In this document: positions 35,081 through 45,800 of the stretch, piece by piece
How the letters are laid out: every line of letters starts with the position of its first letter
Numbering within the stretch: position 1 is the first letter of the stretch
Assembly: GCA_032622095.1 (NCBI GenBank)
Contig: CP136065.1
Coordinates: 35,746,732 to 35,810,731, forward strand
Direction of reading: 5' to 3'
Length of the DNA: 64,000 nt
Source of the DNA: Siphonodentalium dalli
Lineage: Eukaryota > Mollusca > Scaphopoda > Gadilida > Siphonodentaliidae
Made by a program: the position numbers and the translations under genes
The notes under the pieces: model-generated
The model's input: the letters and a program-made list of their open reading frames with translations, nothing else
Told to the model about the DNA's origin: nothing
Database searches by the model: none

Positions 35081-36619
35081 ATGTCGACCGCTGTATTCTG
35101 TGAGCTGGACTCCCGACCATTTGATTCGTTCTGTGGCACCCACTCCATACCATGCTGTGCCTCGTGCCATGAAATCGCCTATCCCGAATGTAAACTCGAA
35201 GAGTTGTCGAAGGCTACAGCAAAAATGAAAGCGGACGTCCAAAAATACGAATCAGTTCTTGATAAATTAATCTCAAAAGCAAAAGAGGTGAAGGAATCTG
35301 TTCCCGATTGGTTAACCAAGCAGGACGGACGGGAGCAGGATATGATATCGGAGATACAGACTTTATTTTCTGAAATTCGCCGAGTCGTTGATAAATGCGA
35401 GCAGAACACGATCAAAGGTGTTAGGGAGACTATGTCAAAGCACAAGTTATCAGCACAGAGTGTGGATAAGATAGTAAAAGTTCTGTCCGAACTGAAGCAA
35501 GAACAAGTATTGGCACCAGAGCTTGGGCATGAGTTGGAATCAGGTTCTAGCGAGGGGACCGCGGTGGTAAATTCAGGAATAGATGACGCTCCTGTCGCTT
35601 CTGAAAATGCCACCTCTGAAGAATCGATTGCACAAAGAGCTCAAACCCTCAACGGACGCTCAATCAAGCTCCGCCAGGCGATATCCAAGTCAGAACGCCT
35701 GATCAGCGATTATGAAGACTTATCGCCGATAGATTACGAAGTCGTCACCAATAAAGGAGTCACGGATTCTGTACAGAATATTTTAAAAGATTCTTGTAAT
35801 ATCCATATGTGTGAGAAGCCTATCATACAATTAGTCAAGGAACTGGACATTTCGTGCGGAGGACCTTCATCTGTCATGGTATTTCTCAACAAGAGTTTGA
35901 AGTCGGACATGATTGTTGCGTCCTCCGGTGAATACAGACTCAGTATGGTAACCCAAAGTGGTGAAACCACCAAGTCTGTTGCCCTCAAGAACACTTGCCG
36001 GCCACACGGTGTATGCCGTATGAATGATCGCATCTACGTAACGGATGCGCTTAAACAGATATCGGTATATCAAGCATCAGATCTCAGTCACCAAACATCG
36101 TTTCCTGTGTCCGGAGGGTGTAGAGGTATCGAAGCCGTCGGCGACAGATTAGTCGTTGCATGTCCCAATGATCGCTGCGTGCGTGCTCTATCAACGAGTG
36201 GTGACGTAATTTCTCAGTCGTCATATAAATTCGAGTATCCACGGGGCGTGGCTGTATCTCCGGAGGTCGACGCTGTATTCGTGACGGATAATAAAGCACA
36301 TCACGTGGTAGTGTTGTCTCCGGATCTCGCGACACATCTCAGAACAATACCGTGCGGTGGGTCTCATCCGGTGGGTGTTTGTGTGGTTGGAGCCAATATT
36401 TTCGTCTGCAACTACAGCAGTAATGAAGTAATGGAACTGAGCCGTGACGGACAACGTAGTCGCTCTGTAATATCAGTAACCAGACCCACTGGAATATGTG
36501 TTAACCCTGCCAGAATTTGTTTCATGATTTCAAATAATAGAAATGACACTATTACATCATACATTCCGTTCTTCAGAATGTGCTTAGAACTGCTTCGAAA
36601 CATGGAAGCTCAAAATTAA
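35081..36619 (+). CDS. RING-less B-box / coiled-coil / NHL-propeller (TRIM-like) protein, 3' end altered
   Basis: The 512-residue product belongs to the B-box plus NHL-type group of TRIM relatives that is very abundant in bivalves; members are cytosolic and many act in ubiquitin or innate-immune signalling. Residues 7-37 form a B-box-like zinc site with C7, C18, H21, C25/C26, C29 and C37; two usual ligand positions appear as D10 and Y34. Residues about 40-145 are charged and heptad-like (coiled coil). From about 260 a beta-propeller is marked by repeated P-x-G-V turns (RPHGV 307, CRGI 347, PRGV 387, PVGV 430, RPTGI 468), spaced about 40. There is no RING, so ligase activity is doubtful unless an upstream exon encodes one. 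I chose ATG 35081 because the acceptor lies just before it. The last ~14 residues look like out-of-frame retrotransposon sequence, so the propeller may be truncated. It has no neighbour gene in the window. Confidence 0.75.
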   Translation: MSTAVFCELDSRPFDSFCGTHSIPCCASCHEIAYPECKLEELSKATAKMKADVQKYESVLDKLISKAKEVKESVPDWLTKQDGREQDMISEIQTLFSEIRRVVDKCEQNTIKGVRETMSKHKLSAQSVDKIVKVLSELKQEQVLAPELGHELESGSSEGTAVVNSGIDDAPVASENATSEESIAQRAQTLNGRSIKLRQAISKSERLISDYEDLSPIDYEVVTNKGVTDSVQNILKDSCNIHMCEKPIIQLVKELDISCGGPSSVMVFLNKSLKSDMIVASSGEYRLSMVTQSGETTKSVALKNTCRPHGVCRMNDRIYVTDALKQISVYQASDLSHQTSFPVSGGCRGIEAVGDRLVVACPNDRCVRALSTSGDVISQSSYKFEYPRGVAVSPEVDAVFVTDNKAHHVVVLSPDLATHLRTIPCGGSHPVGVCVVGANIFVCNYSSNEVMELSRDGQRSRSVISVTRPTGICVNPARICFMISNNRNDTITSYIPFFRMCLELLRNMEAQN

Positions 36620-37348
36620 TATAAATAGAACTAAAAAGATAAAAGATTATTCTAAATTAAATTTTAGATTATCAATTGCCGAACATGATATGTCCAATGC
36701 TACAAATACCTCGGTTATATATTTTACTATACTGGCAATTTACAACATGATGTTAACATATGGCTCATACAGCTCTTAAAGCTATTTTCTCACTTAAATC
36801 TATTTTTTTTTTAATTCAAAACATCTAATACAGACTTAGCTAATAAACTGTTTGACACCCTCATCAGACACATTATAAATTTTGGATCTGAAGTTTAGTT
36901 ATGAAATTACACTGAGAAGGGCTTGATCAAAGATTCAACACCTTTTGAAAAGATTAACACCAGATTTTGTAAATTCGTACTATAGGTATAAATCGAAAAG
37001 CTACCAACATTTTAGGTCTGTGTGAACATGGCAGAAACCCCGTTTATATTACTATTTAGAAACTTGCATTGGATATTATCTGCAGCTTAAGTTGCTTCCA
37101 TTTTTTCTAAAGGAGGCCTATGGAGTTGACCTGGAACGTTTCATTGGTGAACATAATTCTTGGTTCAGTGCCATTGATATTGCATTAACTATATCTTATT
37201 TGAATATTAATTCTTTGGATAGCAATAGCTTGGAAAAACTGATAGATGACCATTACTCAAAGTCATTAATGAAACGACTCGGTGATATGATATCAAACTG
37301 CAACTATATGGACAAATTCATCGTATCAACATGATTTGATAGATTTAA
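36560..37348 (+). pseudogene. Decayed LINE reverse-transcriptase fragment, copy 1
   Basis: Broken frames show the C-terminal part of a non-LTR retrotransposon polymerase: WKLKININRTKK (from about 36600), CYKYLGYIF (36698), then NKLFDTLIRHIINFGSEV with a stop where Trp is expected (36842-36894), then LPFFLKEAYGVDLE and NSWFSAIDIAL (37092-37334). The YLG, TLI...YGSEVW and NSWF phrases are typical of the region after the catalytic palm in LINE families common in molluscs. Multiple stops and frameshifts mean it is dead. It overlaps the end of the TRIM-like gene and contains AATAAA at 36842. Family identity is from motif memory. Confidence 0.75.
36842..36847 (+). promoter_or_regulatory. Candidate polyadenylation signal AATAAA
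   Basis: First AATAAA downstream of the TRIM-like stop, about 220 bases away, and itself part of the LINE remnant (codons Asn-Lys). It could serve as the gene's 3' processing signal; untested. Confidence 0.25.
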
Positions 37349-37780
37349 TCAGAAGGGTGATAACTCTATATAGAACGTGCTTTGACTAAATAACGGAGAC
37401 ATGATAAGAACGAATTTACAACACATGTTAGGAAACGCTCTTTAAAACACATTAATAACACATTCCAATGTTTTTTAAAAAGACTTCTTCAAACATCTCC
37501 GTTATTTAGTCAACACTCCTAACCTCAATTCGATCCCGCGTGGCACATGTTACTGCGATTGAATATCAATCGTTATCAAATCTTCAACCCCGTTTGTATA
37601 TCTTACGCTATCTAATCGTGTGAGTATTCGCTGCATAATTCATCCGGGGCAGCTCAACAACCCCCTCCTGGGTTAATTACACCCCTTTATAATGGGGTTT
37701 ACAGTTTTGCGCCTGTCCGTCCATACATGTGGGTGCACGTTTGAACCTTAGATTGTCAGGGGAGGAGCCTAAGACAAAAG
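37349..37780 (+). mobile_element. ~400-bp dispersed repeat, copy A
   Basis: From CAGAAGGGTGATAACTCTAT to GCCTGTCCGTCC and GAACCTTA this matches 40054-40455 closely. It contains a stem GACTAAATAACGGAGA (37384-37399) with TCTCCGTTATTTAGTC (37496-37511) and the phrase CCGCGTGGCACATGTTACTG. The left inverted arm present in copy B is missing because the LINE remnant ends here. The right side continues into GACAAAAGAAAGTTTGA, the leader of the 18-bp minisatellite. Confidence 0.85.
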
Positions 37781-37830
37781 AAAGTTTGACAAAATCAACC
37801 AACTAATGCCAAACTACCACCTAATGTCCG
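37772..37830 (+). repeat. Unexpanded seed of the 18-bp minisatellite
   Basis: GACAAAAGAAAGTTTGACAA is followed by AACTAATGCCAAACTACCACCTAATGTCC, i.e. a little over one minisatellite unit, then unrelated sequence. The leader is the same as that just before the large array (about 40625-40641), where it runs into >1,000 units. No further unit follows on this side. Confidence 0.85.
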
Positions 37831-37889
37831 ATATTCCTACAATTTAGGAGTTAAGTGGAAGTCTTAAGTGGTCAAACCTGTAAAACAAA

Positions 37890-38355
37890 AACTTATGGAT
37901 CTGAAGTTTGGATAGGAGATTACACTGAGAATGGCTTGATCAAACGCCTTCTGAAAAGATTAATATCAGATTTTGTAAATTCGTACTGGGATTAAATCGA
38001 AATTCTGCCAACATTTCAAGTCTATGTTAACATGGCAGAAATCACATTTATATTACTATTTAGAAACTTGCATTGGATATTATCTACGGCTTAAGTTGCT
38101 TCCATTTTTTCTAAAGGAGGCCTATGGAGTTGACCTGGAATTTTTCCTTGGTGAACATAATTCTTGGTTCAGTGCCATTGATATTGCATTAACTATATCT
38201 GATTTGAATATTAATTCTTTGGATAGCAATAGCTTGGAAAAACTTATAGATGACCATTACTCAAAGTCAATAATGAAACGACTGATATTTCTCATAAAGA
38301 TGAAGATAACAAACTGCAACTATATGGAAAAAATCATCGTGTCAACATGATATGA
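37890..38355 (+). pseudogene. Decayed LINE reverse-transcriptase fragment, copy 2
   Basis: Second copy of the 36880-37345 segment: YGSEVWIGDYTENGLIK (from about 37893, here with Trp intact), then a frame break, then LKLLPFFLKEAYGVDLE and NSWFSAIDIAL to the same C terminus IVST. An ATG-initiated 108-codon frame (38024-38350) is part of this remnant, not a gene. Copies 1 and 2 share their 3' limit at GATAGATT, after which they differ. Confidence 0.8.
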
Positions 38356-38356
38356 T

Positions 38357-38521
38357 AGATTGAAAATAGCACTGACATCTGCTCCTAATTAGCCGTATCC
38401 CGATCATGAATCTGAATTCTTATTGGACACTGATGCACAGCTTGATAAGAATAGGCGCCGTTTTTTTCAGAATTGACAAGACAAGGTTGTTTCCTATGCT
38501 AGTCATAAAATGATGACAAGC
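38357..38521 (+). pseudogene. Ty3/gypsy-type RNase H fragment
   Basis: One frame reads LKIALTSAPN, stop, PYPDHESEFLLDTDAQLDK, a lost segment, stop, then DKVVSYASHKMM. ALTxAPxL-YPD-xxxFxLxTDA and KVVSYAS are the signature of the start of RNase H in LTR-retrotransposon (Ty3/gypsy) polyproteins; the TDA Asp is catalytic. Two in-frame stops and the shortened segment show it is inactive. It begins within a few bases of the end of LINE copy 2. Confidence 0.75.
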
Positions 38522-38799
38522 TTAAAAAATTTATGGAAAAGTAAAATATAAATCTTATAAATATGACGATTGAACCTTTTGAGCTATTCAGAAATCTGCT
38601 CAACGCAAACAACCCAATGAATGCAAGATAACTGTATGCGATTATATTCGGTGATGCATGAAAACTAGCATGGTTTAAATATGAGCTTAATGTGATTTAT
38701 TCTCATATTAAGTCAGAGTTCAGACCTCCAAGCTAGCGCCATCGTAGAACTGTAAAATAGATATATATACCGTAATGCACATTCACTTCAATATCAATA
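38522..38799. other. AT-rich stretch downstream of the RNase H fragment
   Basis: No frame or repeat recognised; possibly further decayed retrotransposon sequence. Confidence 0.35.
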
Positions 38800-39480
38800 T
38801 ATTGAGGATAACTATGGTTTTTGAGTGAATATCATAATTAGTTCATTAGTTACCAGCAGTGGAAATATCAATTTCCAACGAGCTACCGCAGGTCGCGAGT
38901 TGAAAATTGATATTTCCACTGCTAGTCATGAATGAAATAATATGGGATTCACTCGAAACACCATAGGTGTTCTATTTATTATATGCTTTAACCATGTCCA
39001 TAATTATTTTTAATGTATTAATCACTGTATTCATATTCCTTAATTGTTGCCAACTAATTTCCTACAAAGCGTACACAAAATTTCAGTTGAAAATTGATTG
39101 TTGTTGTTCGCCAGCTGATAGCCAACGAACAACTTTCAAATGGCGAGTGATTAGTTGTCCGCTAAAGAAAATAGTTTCCACAAATGATCACTAAAAGCGA
39201 CAAAAGATTTGGACGGATACCAATTTAATATCCCAAAATACAATACGCTTGACATTATAATCACGAAATAATAATATTACTTGGGTGTTTATACAGGGAG
39301 TTCAGTCGGGCATTGATATTCGGTCACCATTATTCCGTGATTTTGCCGGAAGTAAGTGGCAGTGAACATATCATTTTTGAATAAAAAATTTATATCTTTA
39401 CTGTCGGTCTAGACATTAAACATAATATCTACGTTGTGACAATTTCCCACTATTCAACGGGGAAGCATATAATATAATGG
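38800..39480 (+). mobile_element. Hairpin-family element E5
   Basis: Stem at about 38811-38967: ACTATGGTTTTTGAGTGAAT pairs with ATTCACTCGAAACACCATAG, continuing through CAGTGGAAATATCAATTT, with a turn carrying CGAGCTACCGCAGGTCGCGAG. It is preceded by ATTGAGGAT and followed by TCTATTTATTATATGCTT (38971-38988), whose approximate inverse GAAGCATATAATATAATGG lies at 39462-39480. CCGGAAG is at about 39350; no TGACGTCA was seen. A 75-codon frame inside (38967-39194) is not convincing. Confidence 0.65.
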
Positions 39481-39956
39481 CATACTCATTTCTTTAATGT
39501 TATTATTTCACCTTTTGCTATTATTTATATGTTTATACACTATTATGTATGGTTAGCTTTAATAAAGAATCTTGACTCTTGAATATATGGTACCAATTAG
39601 TCGGAATGACTCTACTACACAATACATTAGTTGCAAAATGTGGAGAACATCATGTGCATGTATTACACTATAAGCTTGTTATAACTGGACAGTCAAGTTA
39701 TCAGTTAGCAACAAGGTTATGGTACATCACAATATATGCACAAAATTGATGTTTTTTCAGAAAATTACGCCTCCGGAAAAAGTTGAAGTTCCGGCGACAG
39801 ACGGTTAACAATTGTCTCGCATAATCTGAAAATGGGTCGGTATAGGGCGTAAAAATACAATAGCTCAACAAAACAAGACATACTTTGTTTATTAGTGCTT
39901 CTAAATTCGCTGCCCTGAACGATATTTCTACATGATTCGAAACTGAAAGATACTTA
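39481..39956. other. Non-coding stretch with a LINE-like 3' tail
   Basis: AATAAAGAATCTTGACTCTTGA at about 39560 has the AATAAA plus short direct repeat (CTTGA) often found at the 3' end of LINEs, and may be the tail of a retrotransposon. Nothing else was recognised up to the next repeat. Confidence 0.35.
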
Positions 39957-40644
39957 TTTGGGGTTCACGATTAGATAGCGATTGATATTCAATCATAGTA
40001 ACATGTGCCACGCGAGGTTAGGATGAGATTTCAAAGGAGTATAGTGAGTTAACCAGAAGAATGATAACTCTATATAGAACGTGCTTTGACTAAATAACGG
40101 AGATATGTATGAAATAATTTACAACATGTTAGGAAACGCTCTTTAAACACTTTAATAACCCATTCCAATGCTCTTTAAAAACACTAAAAATATCTCTGTT
40201 ATTTAGTCAATGCTCCTAACCTCAATCCAAATCCCGCGTGGCACATCTTACTGCGATTGAATATCAATCGTTATCTAATCGTCAACCCCGTTTGTATATC
40301 TTTCGCTATCTAATCGCGTGGGTTTTGGCTGCATAATTCACACGGAGCAGCTCAACAATGATCCCCTCCTGGGTTAATTACACCCCCCTTTAAAATAATG
40401 GGGGTATACAGTTCTGCGCCTGTCCGTCCGTATGGGTGCACAATTGAGCCTTACATGGCCAAACAGACAGACAGACATATGATTTTATTCCTCCATTATT
40501 GGAGGTGAAGTATAAACAAACAATATACAATGGTAGGTATAGGTGGTACAGAAGATATGTATTATTGATTACAAAATATTTAAATGTGACATATAATATA
40601 TGTGGGTTATATCATAGTGAAAAAGACAAAAGAAAGTTTGATAT
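39957..40644 (+). mobile_element. ~400-bp dispersed repeat, copy B, with inverted arm and minisatellite leader
   Basis: The left arm (39957 to about 40035: TTAGATAGCGATTGATATTC ... GTGCCACGCGAGGTTAGGA) is the inverse of 40207-40292. The stem GACTAAATAACGGAGA (40088-40103) pairs with TCTCTGTTATTTAGTC (40193-40208). 40054-40455 matches copy A. It then continues through a (CAGA)n run, CCTCCATTATTGGAGG and the leader GACAAAAGAAAGTTTGA into the 18-bp array. Copy A lacks the ~170 bp between GAGCCTTA and the leader. Confidence 0.8.
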
Positions 40645-42889
40645 GATTGACCACCTCATGTCAAACAACCACCTCATGCCAAACTACCACCTCATGTCAA
40701 ACTACCACCTCATGTCAAACTACCACCTCATGTTAAACTACCACTCCATGTCAAACTACCACCTCGTGTCAAACTACCACCTCATGTCAAACTACCACCT
40801 CATGCCAAACTACCACCTCATGTCAAACTACCACCTCATGTCAAACTACCACCTCATGTTAAACTACCACTCCATGTCAAACTACCACCTCGTGTCAAAC
40901 TACCACCTCATGTCAAACTACCACCTCATGTCAAACTACCACCTCATGTCACACTACCACCTCATGTCAAACTACCACTCCATGTCAAACTACCACCTCA
41001 TGTTAAACTACCACCTCATGTCAAACTACCACCTCATGTCAAACTACCACCTCATGTTAAACTACCACCTCATGTCAAACTACCACCTCATGTCAAACTA
41101 CCACCTCATGTTAAACTACCACCTCATGTCAAACTACCACCTCATGTCAAACTACCACCTCATGTCAAACTACCACCTCGTGTCAAACTACCACTCCTTG
41201 TCAAACTACCACCTCATGTCAAACTACCACCTCATGTCAAACTACCACCTCATGTCAAACTACCACCTGATGTCAAACTACCACCTCATGTCAAACTACC
41301 ACCTCATGTCAAACTACCACTTCATGTCAAACTACAACCTCGTGTCAAACTACCACTTCATGTCAAACTACAACCTCATGTCAAACTACCACCTCATGTC
41401 AAACTACCACCTCACGTCAAACTACCACCTCATGTCAAACTACCACCTCATGTCAAACTACCACCTCATGCCAAACTACCACCTCATGTCAAACTACCAC
41501 CTCATGTCAAACTACCACCTCATGTTAAACTACCACTCCATGTCAAACTACCACCTCGTGTCAAACTACCACTCCTTGTCAAACTACCACCTCATGTCAA
41601 ACTACCACCTCATGTCAAACTACCACCTCATGTCAAACTACCACCTGATGTCAAACTACCACCTCATGTCAAACTACCACCTGATGTCAAACTACCACCT
41701 CATGTCAAACTACCACTTCATGTCAAACTACAACCTCGTGTCAAACTACCACTTCATGTCAAACTACAACCTCATGTCAAACTACCACCTCATGTCAAAC
41801 TACCACCTCATGTCAAACTACCACCTAATGTCAAACTACCACTTCATGTCAAACTACAACCTCGTGTCAAACTACCATATAATGTCAAACTACCATATAA
41901 TGTCAAACTACCATATAATGTCAAACTACCACCTCATGTCAAGCTACCACCTAATGTCAAACTACCACCTCATGTCAAACTACCACCTCATGTCAAACTA
42001 CCACCTCATGTCAAACTACCACCTGATGTTAAACTACCACCTCATGTCAAACTACCACCTCATGTCAAACTACCACCTGATGTTAAACTACCACCTCATG
42101 TCAAACTACCACCTCATGTCAAGCTACCACCTAATGTCAAACTACCACCTCATGTCAAACTACCACCTCATGTCAAACTACCACCTCATGTCGAACTACC
42201 ACCTCATGTCACACTACCACCTCATGTCACACTACCACCTCATGTCAAACTACCACCTCATGTCAAACTACCACCTAATGTCAAACTACCACCTCATGTC
42301 AAACTACCACCTAATGTCACACTACCACCTCACGTCACACTACCACCTCATGTCACACTACCACCTCATGTCAAACTACCACCTGATGTCAAATTACCAC
42401 CTTTAGTCAAACTACCACCTCATGTCAAACTACCACTTAATGTCAAACTACCACCTAATGTCAAACTACCACCCAATGTCATACTACCACCTCATGTCAA
42501 ACTACCACCTCATGCCAAACTACCACCTCATGTCAAACTACCACCTCATGTCAAACTACCACCTCACGTCAAACTACCACCTCATGTCACACTACCACCT
42601 CACGTCAAACTACCACCTCATGTCAAACTACCACCTCATGTTAAATTACCACTCCATGTCAAACTACCACCTCATGTCAAACTACCACCTCACGTCAAAC
42701 TACCACCTCACGTCAAACTACCACCTCATGTCCAACTACCACCTCATGTCAAACTACCACCTAATGTCAAACTACCACCTAATGTCAAACTACCACCTCA
42801 TGTCACACTACCACCTCATGTCACACTACCACCTCATGTCACACTACCACCTAATGTCAAACTACCATATAATGTCAAACTACCATCTA

Positions 42890-45800
42890 ATGTCAAACTA
42901 CCACCTAATGTCACACTACCACCTAATGTCACACTACCACCTAATGTCAAACTACCACCCAATGTCACACTACCACCTCATGTCAAACTACCACCTCACG
43001 TCAAACTACCACCTCATGTCACACTACCACCTCACGTCAAACTACCACCTCATGTCAAACTACCACCTCATGTTAAATTACCACTCCATGTCAAGCTACC
43101 ACCTCATGTCAAACTGCCACCTCATGTCAAACTACCACCTCATGTCAAACTACCACCTCACGTCAAACTACCACCTCATGTCACACTACCACCTCACGTC
43201 AAACTACCACCTCATGTCAAACTACCACCTCATGTTAAATTACCACTCCATGTCAAGCTACCACCTCATGTCAAACTACCACCTCACGTCAAACTACCAC
43301 CTCATGTCAAACTACCACCTCATGTCAAACTACCACCTAATGTCAAACTACCACCTCACGTCAAACTACCACCTCATGTCACACTACCACCTCATGTCAA
43401 ACTACCACCTCACGTCAAACTACCATCTAATGTCAAACTACCACCTCATGTTAAACTACCACCTCATGTCAAACTACCACCTAATGTCAAACTACCACCT
43501 CACGTCAAACTACCACCTCATGTCAAACTACCACCTCATGTTAAATTACCACTCCATGTCAAGCTACCACCTCATGTCAAACTACCACCTCACGTCAAAC
43601 TACCACCTCATGTCAAACTACCACCTCATGTCAAACTACCACCTCATGTCACACTACCACCTCACGTCAAACTACCACCTCATGTCAAACTACCACCTCA
43701 TGTTAAATTACCACTCCATGTCAAGCTACCACCTCATGTTAAACTACCACTCCATGTCAAACTACCATATAATGTCAAACTACCATCTAATGTCAAACTA
43801 CCACCTAATGTCACGCTACCACCTAATGTCAAACTACCACCTAATGTCACACTACCACCTAATGTCAAACTCCCACCTCATGTCAAACTCCCACCTCATG
43901 TCAAACTACCACCTCATGTCAAACTACCATCTAATGTCAAACTACCATCTAATGTCACACTACCACCTAATGTCAAACTACCACCTAATGTCACACTACC
44001 ACCTAATGTCAAACTACCACCTAATGTCAAACTACCACCTAATGTCACACTACCACCTAATGTCAAACTACCACCTAATGTCACACTACCACCTAATGTC
44101 AAACTACCACCTAATGTCACACTACCACCTCATGTCAAACTACCACCTAATGTCAAACTCCCACCTCATGTCAAACTACCACCTCATGTCAAACTACCAT
44201 CTAATGTCAAACTACCATCTAATGTCACACTACCACCTAATGTCAAACTACCACCTAATGTCACACTACCACCTAATGTCAAACTACCACCTAATGTCAA
44301 ACTACCACCTAATGTCAAACTACCACCACATGTCAAACTAACACCTCATGTCAAACTACCACCTCATGTCAAACTACCACCTAATGTCAAACTACCACCT
44401 AATGTCAAACTACCACCTAATGTCAAACTACCACCTAATGTCAAACTACCACCTCTTGTCAAACTACCACCTAATGTCAAACTACCACCTAATGTTAAAC
44501 TACCACCTAATGTCAAACTACCACCTAATGTCAAACTACCACCTAATGTCAAACTACCACCTCTTGTCAAACTACCACCTAATGTCAAACTACCACCTCA
44601 TGTCAAACTACCACCTCATGTCAAACTACCACCTAATGTCAAACTACCACCTCATGTCAAACTACCACCTAATGTCAAACTACCACCTAATGTCAAACTA
44701 CCACCTAATGTTAAACTACCACCTCATGTCAAACTACCACCTCATGTCAAACTACCACCTAATGTCAAACTACCACCTAATGTCAAACTACCACCTAATG
44801 TTAAACTACCACCTCATGTCAAGCTACCACCTAATGTCAAGCTACCACCTCATGTCAAACTACCACATCATGTCAAACTACCACCTCATGTTAAACTACC
44901 ACCTCATGTCAAACTACCACCTGATGTTAAACTACCACCTCATGTCAAACTACCACCTCATGTCAAGCTACCACCTAATGTCAAACTACCACCTCATGTC
45001 AAACTACCACCTCATGTCAAACTACCACCTCATGTCAAACTACCACCTCATGTCACACTACCACCTCATGTCACACTACCACCTCATGTCAAACTACCAC
45101 CTCATGTCAAACTACCACCTAATGTCAAACTACCACCTCATGTCAAACTACCACCTAATGTCACACTACCACCTCACGTCACACTACCACCTCATGTCAC
45201 ACTACCACATCATGTCAAACTACCACCTGATGTCAAATTACCACCTTTAGTCAAACTACCACCTCATGTCAAACTACCACTTAATGTCAAACTACCACCT
45301 AATGTCAAACTACCACCCAATGTCATACTACCACCTCATGTCAAACTACCACCTCATGCCAAACTACCACCTCATGTCAAACTACCACCTCATGTCAAAC
45401 TACCACCTCACGTCAAACTACCACCTCATGTCACACTACCACCTCACGTCAAACTACCACCTCATGTCAAACTACCACCTCATGTTAAATTACCACTCCA
45501 TGTCAAACTACCACCTCATGTCAAACTACCACCTCACGTCAAACTACCACCTCATGTCACACTACCCTCACGTCAAACTACCACCTCATGTCAAACTACC
45601 ACCTAATGTCATACTACCACCTAATGTCAAACTACCACCTCATGTCACACTACCACCTCATGTCACACTACCACCTCATGTCACACTACCACCTAATGTC
45701 AAACTACCATCTAATGTCAAACTACCACCTAATGTCACACTACCACCTAATGTCACACTACCACCTAATGTCAAACTACCACCCAATGTCACACTACCAC

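Noticed and set aside
35179..36603. Minus-strand frames of 63-144 codons opposite the TRIM-like gene
   Set aside because: Shadows of the coding strand; no domains.
38024..38350. 108-codon frame as an intact small gene
   Set aside because: It is the C-terminal piece of a decayed LINE polymerase; the preceding part is broken by a frameshift and stops.
40499..42406. 635-codon and similar MSNYHL reading frames as protein genes
   Set aside because: They are a by-product of an 18-bp unit without stops, start in non-repeat sequence without gene signals, recur in other frames and on the minus strand, and end at ordinary variant units.
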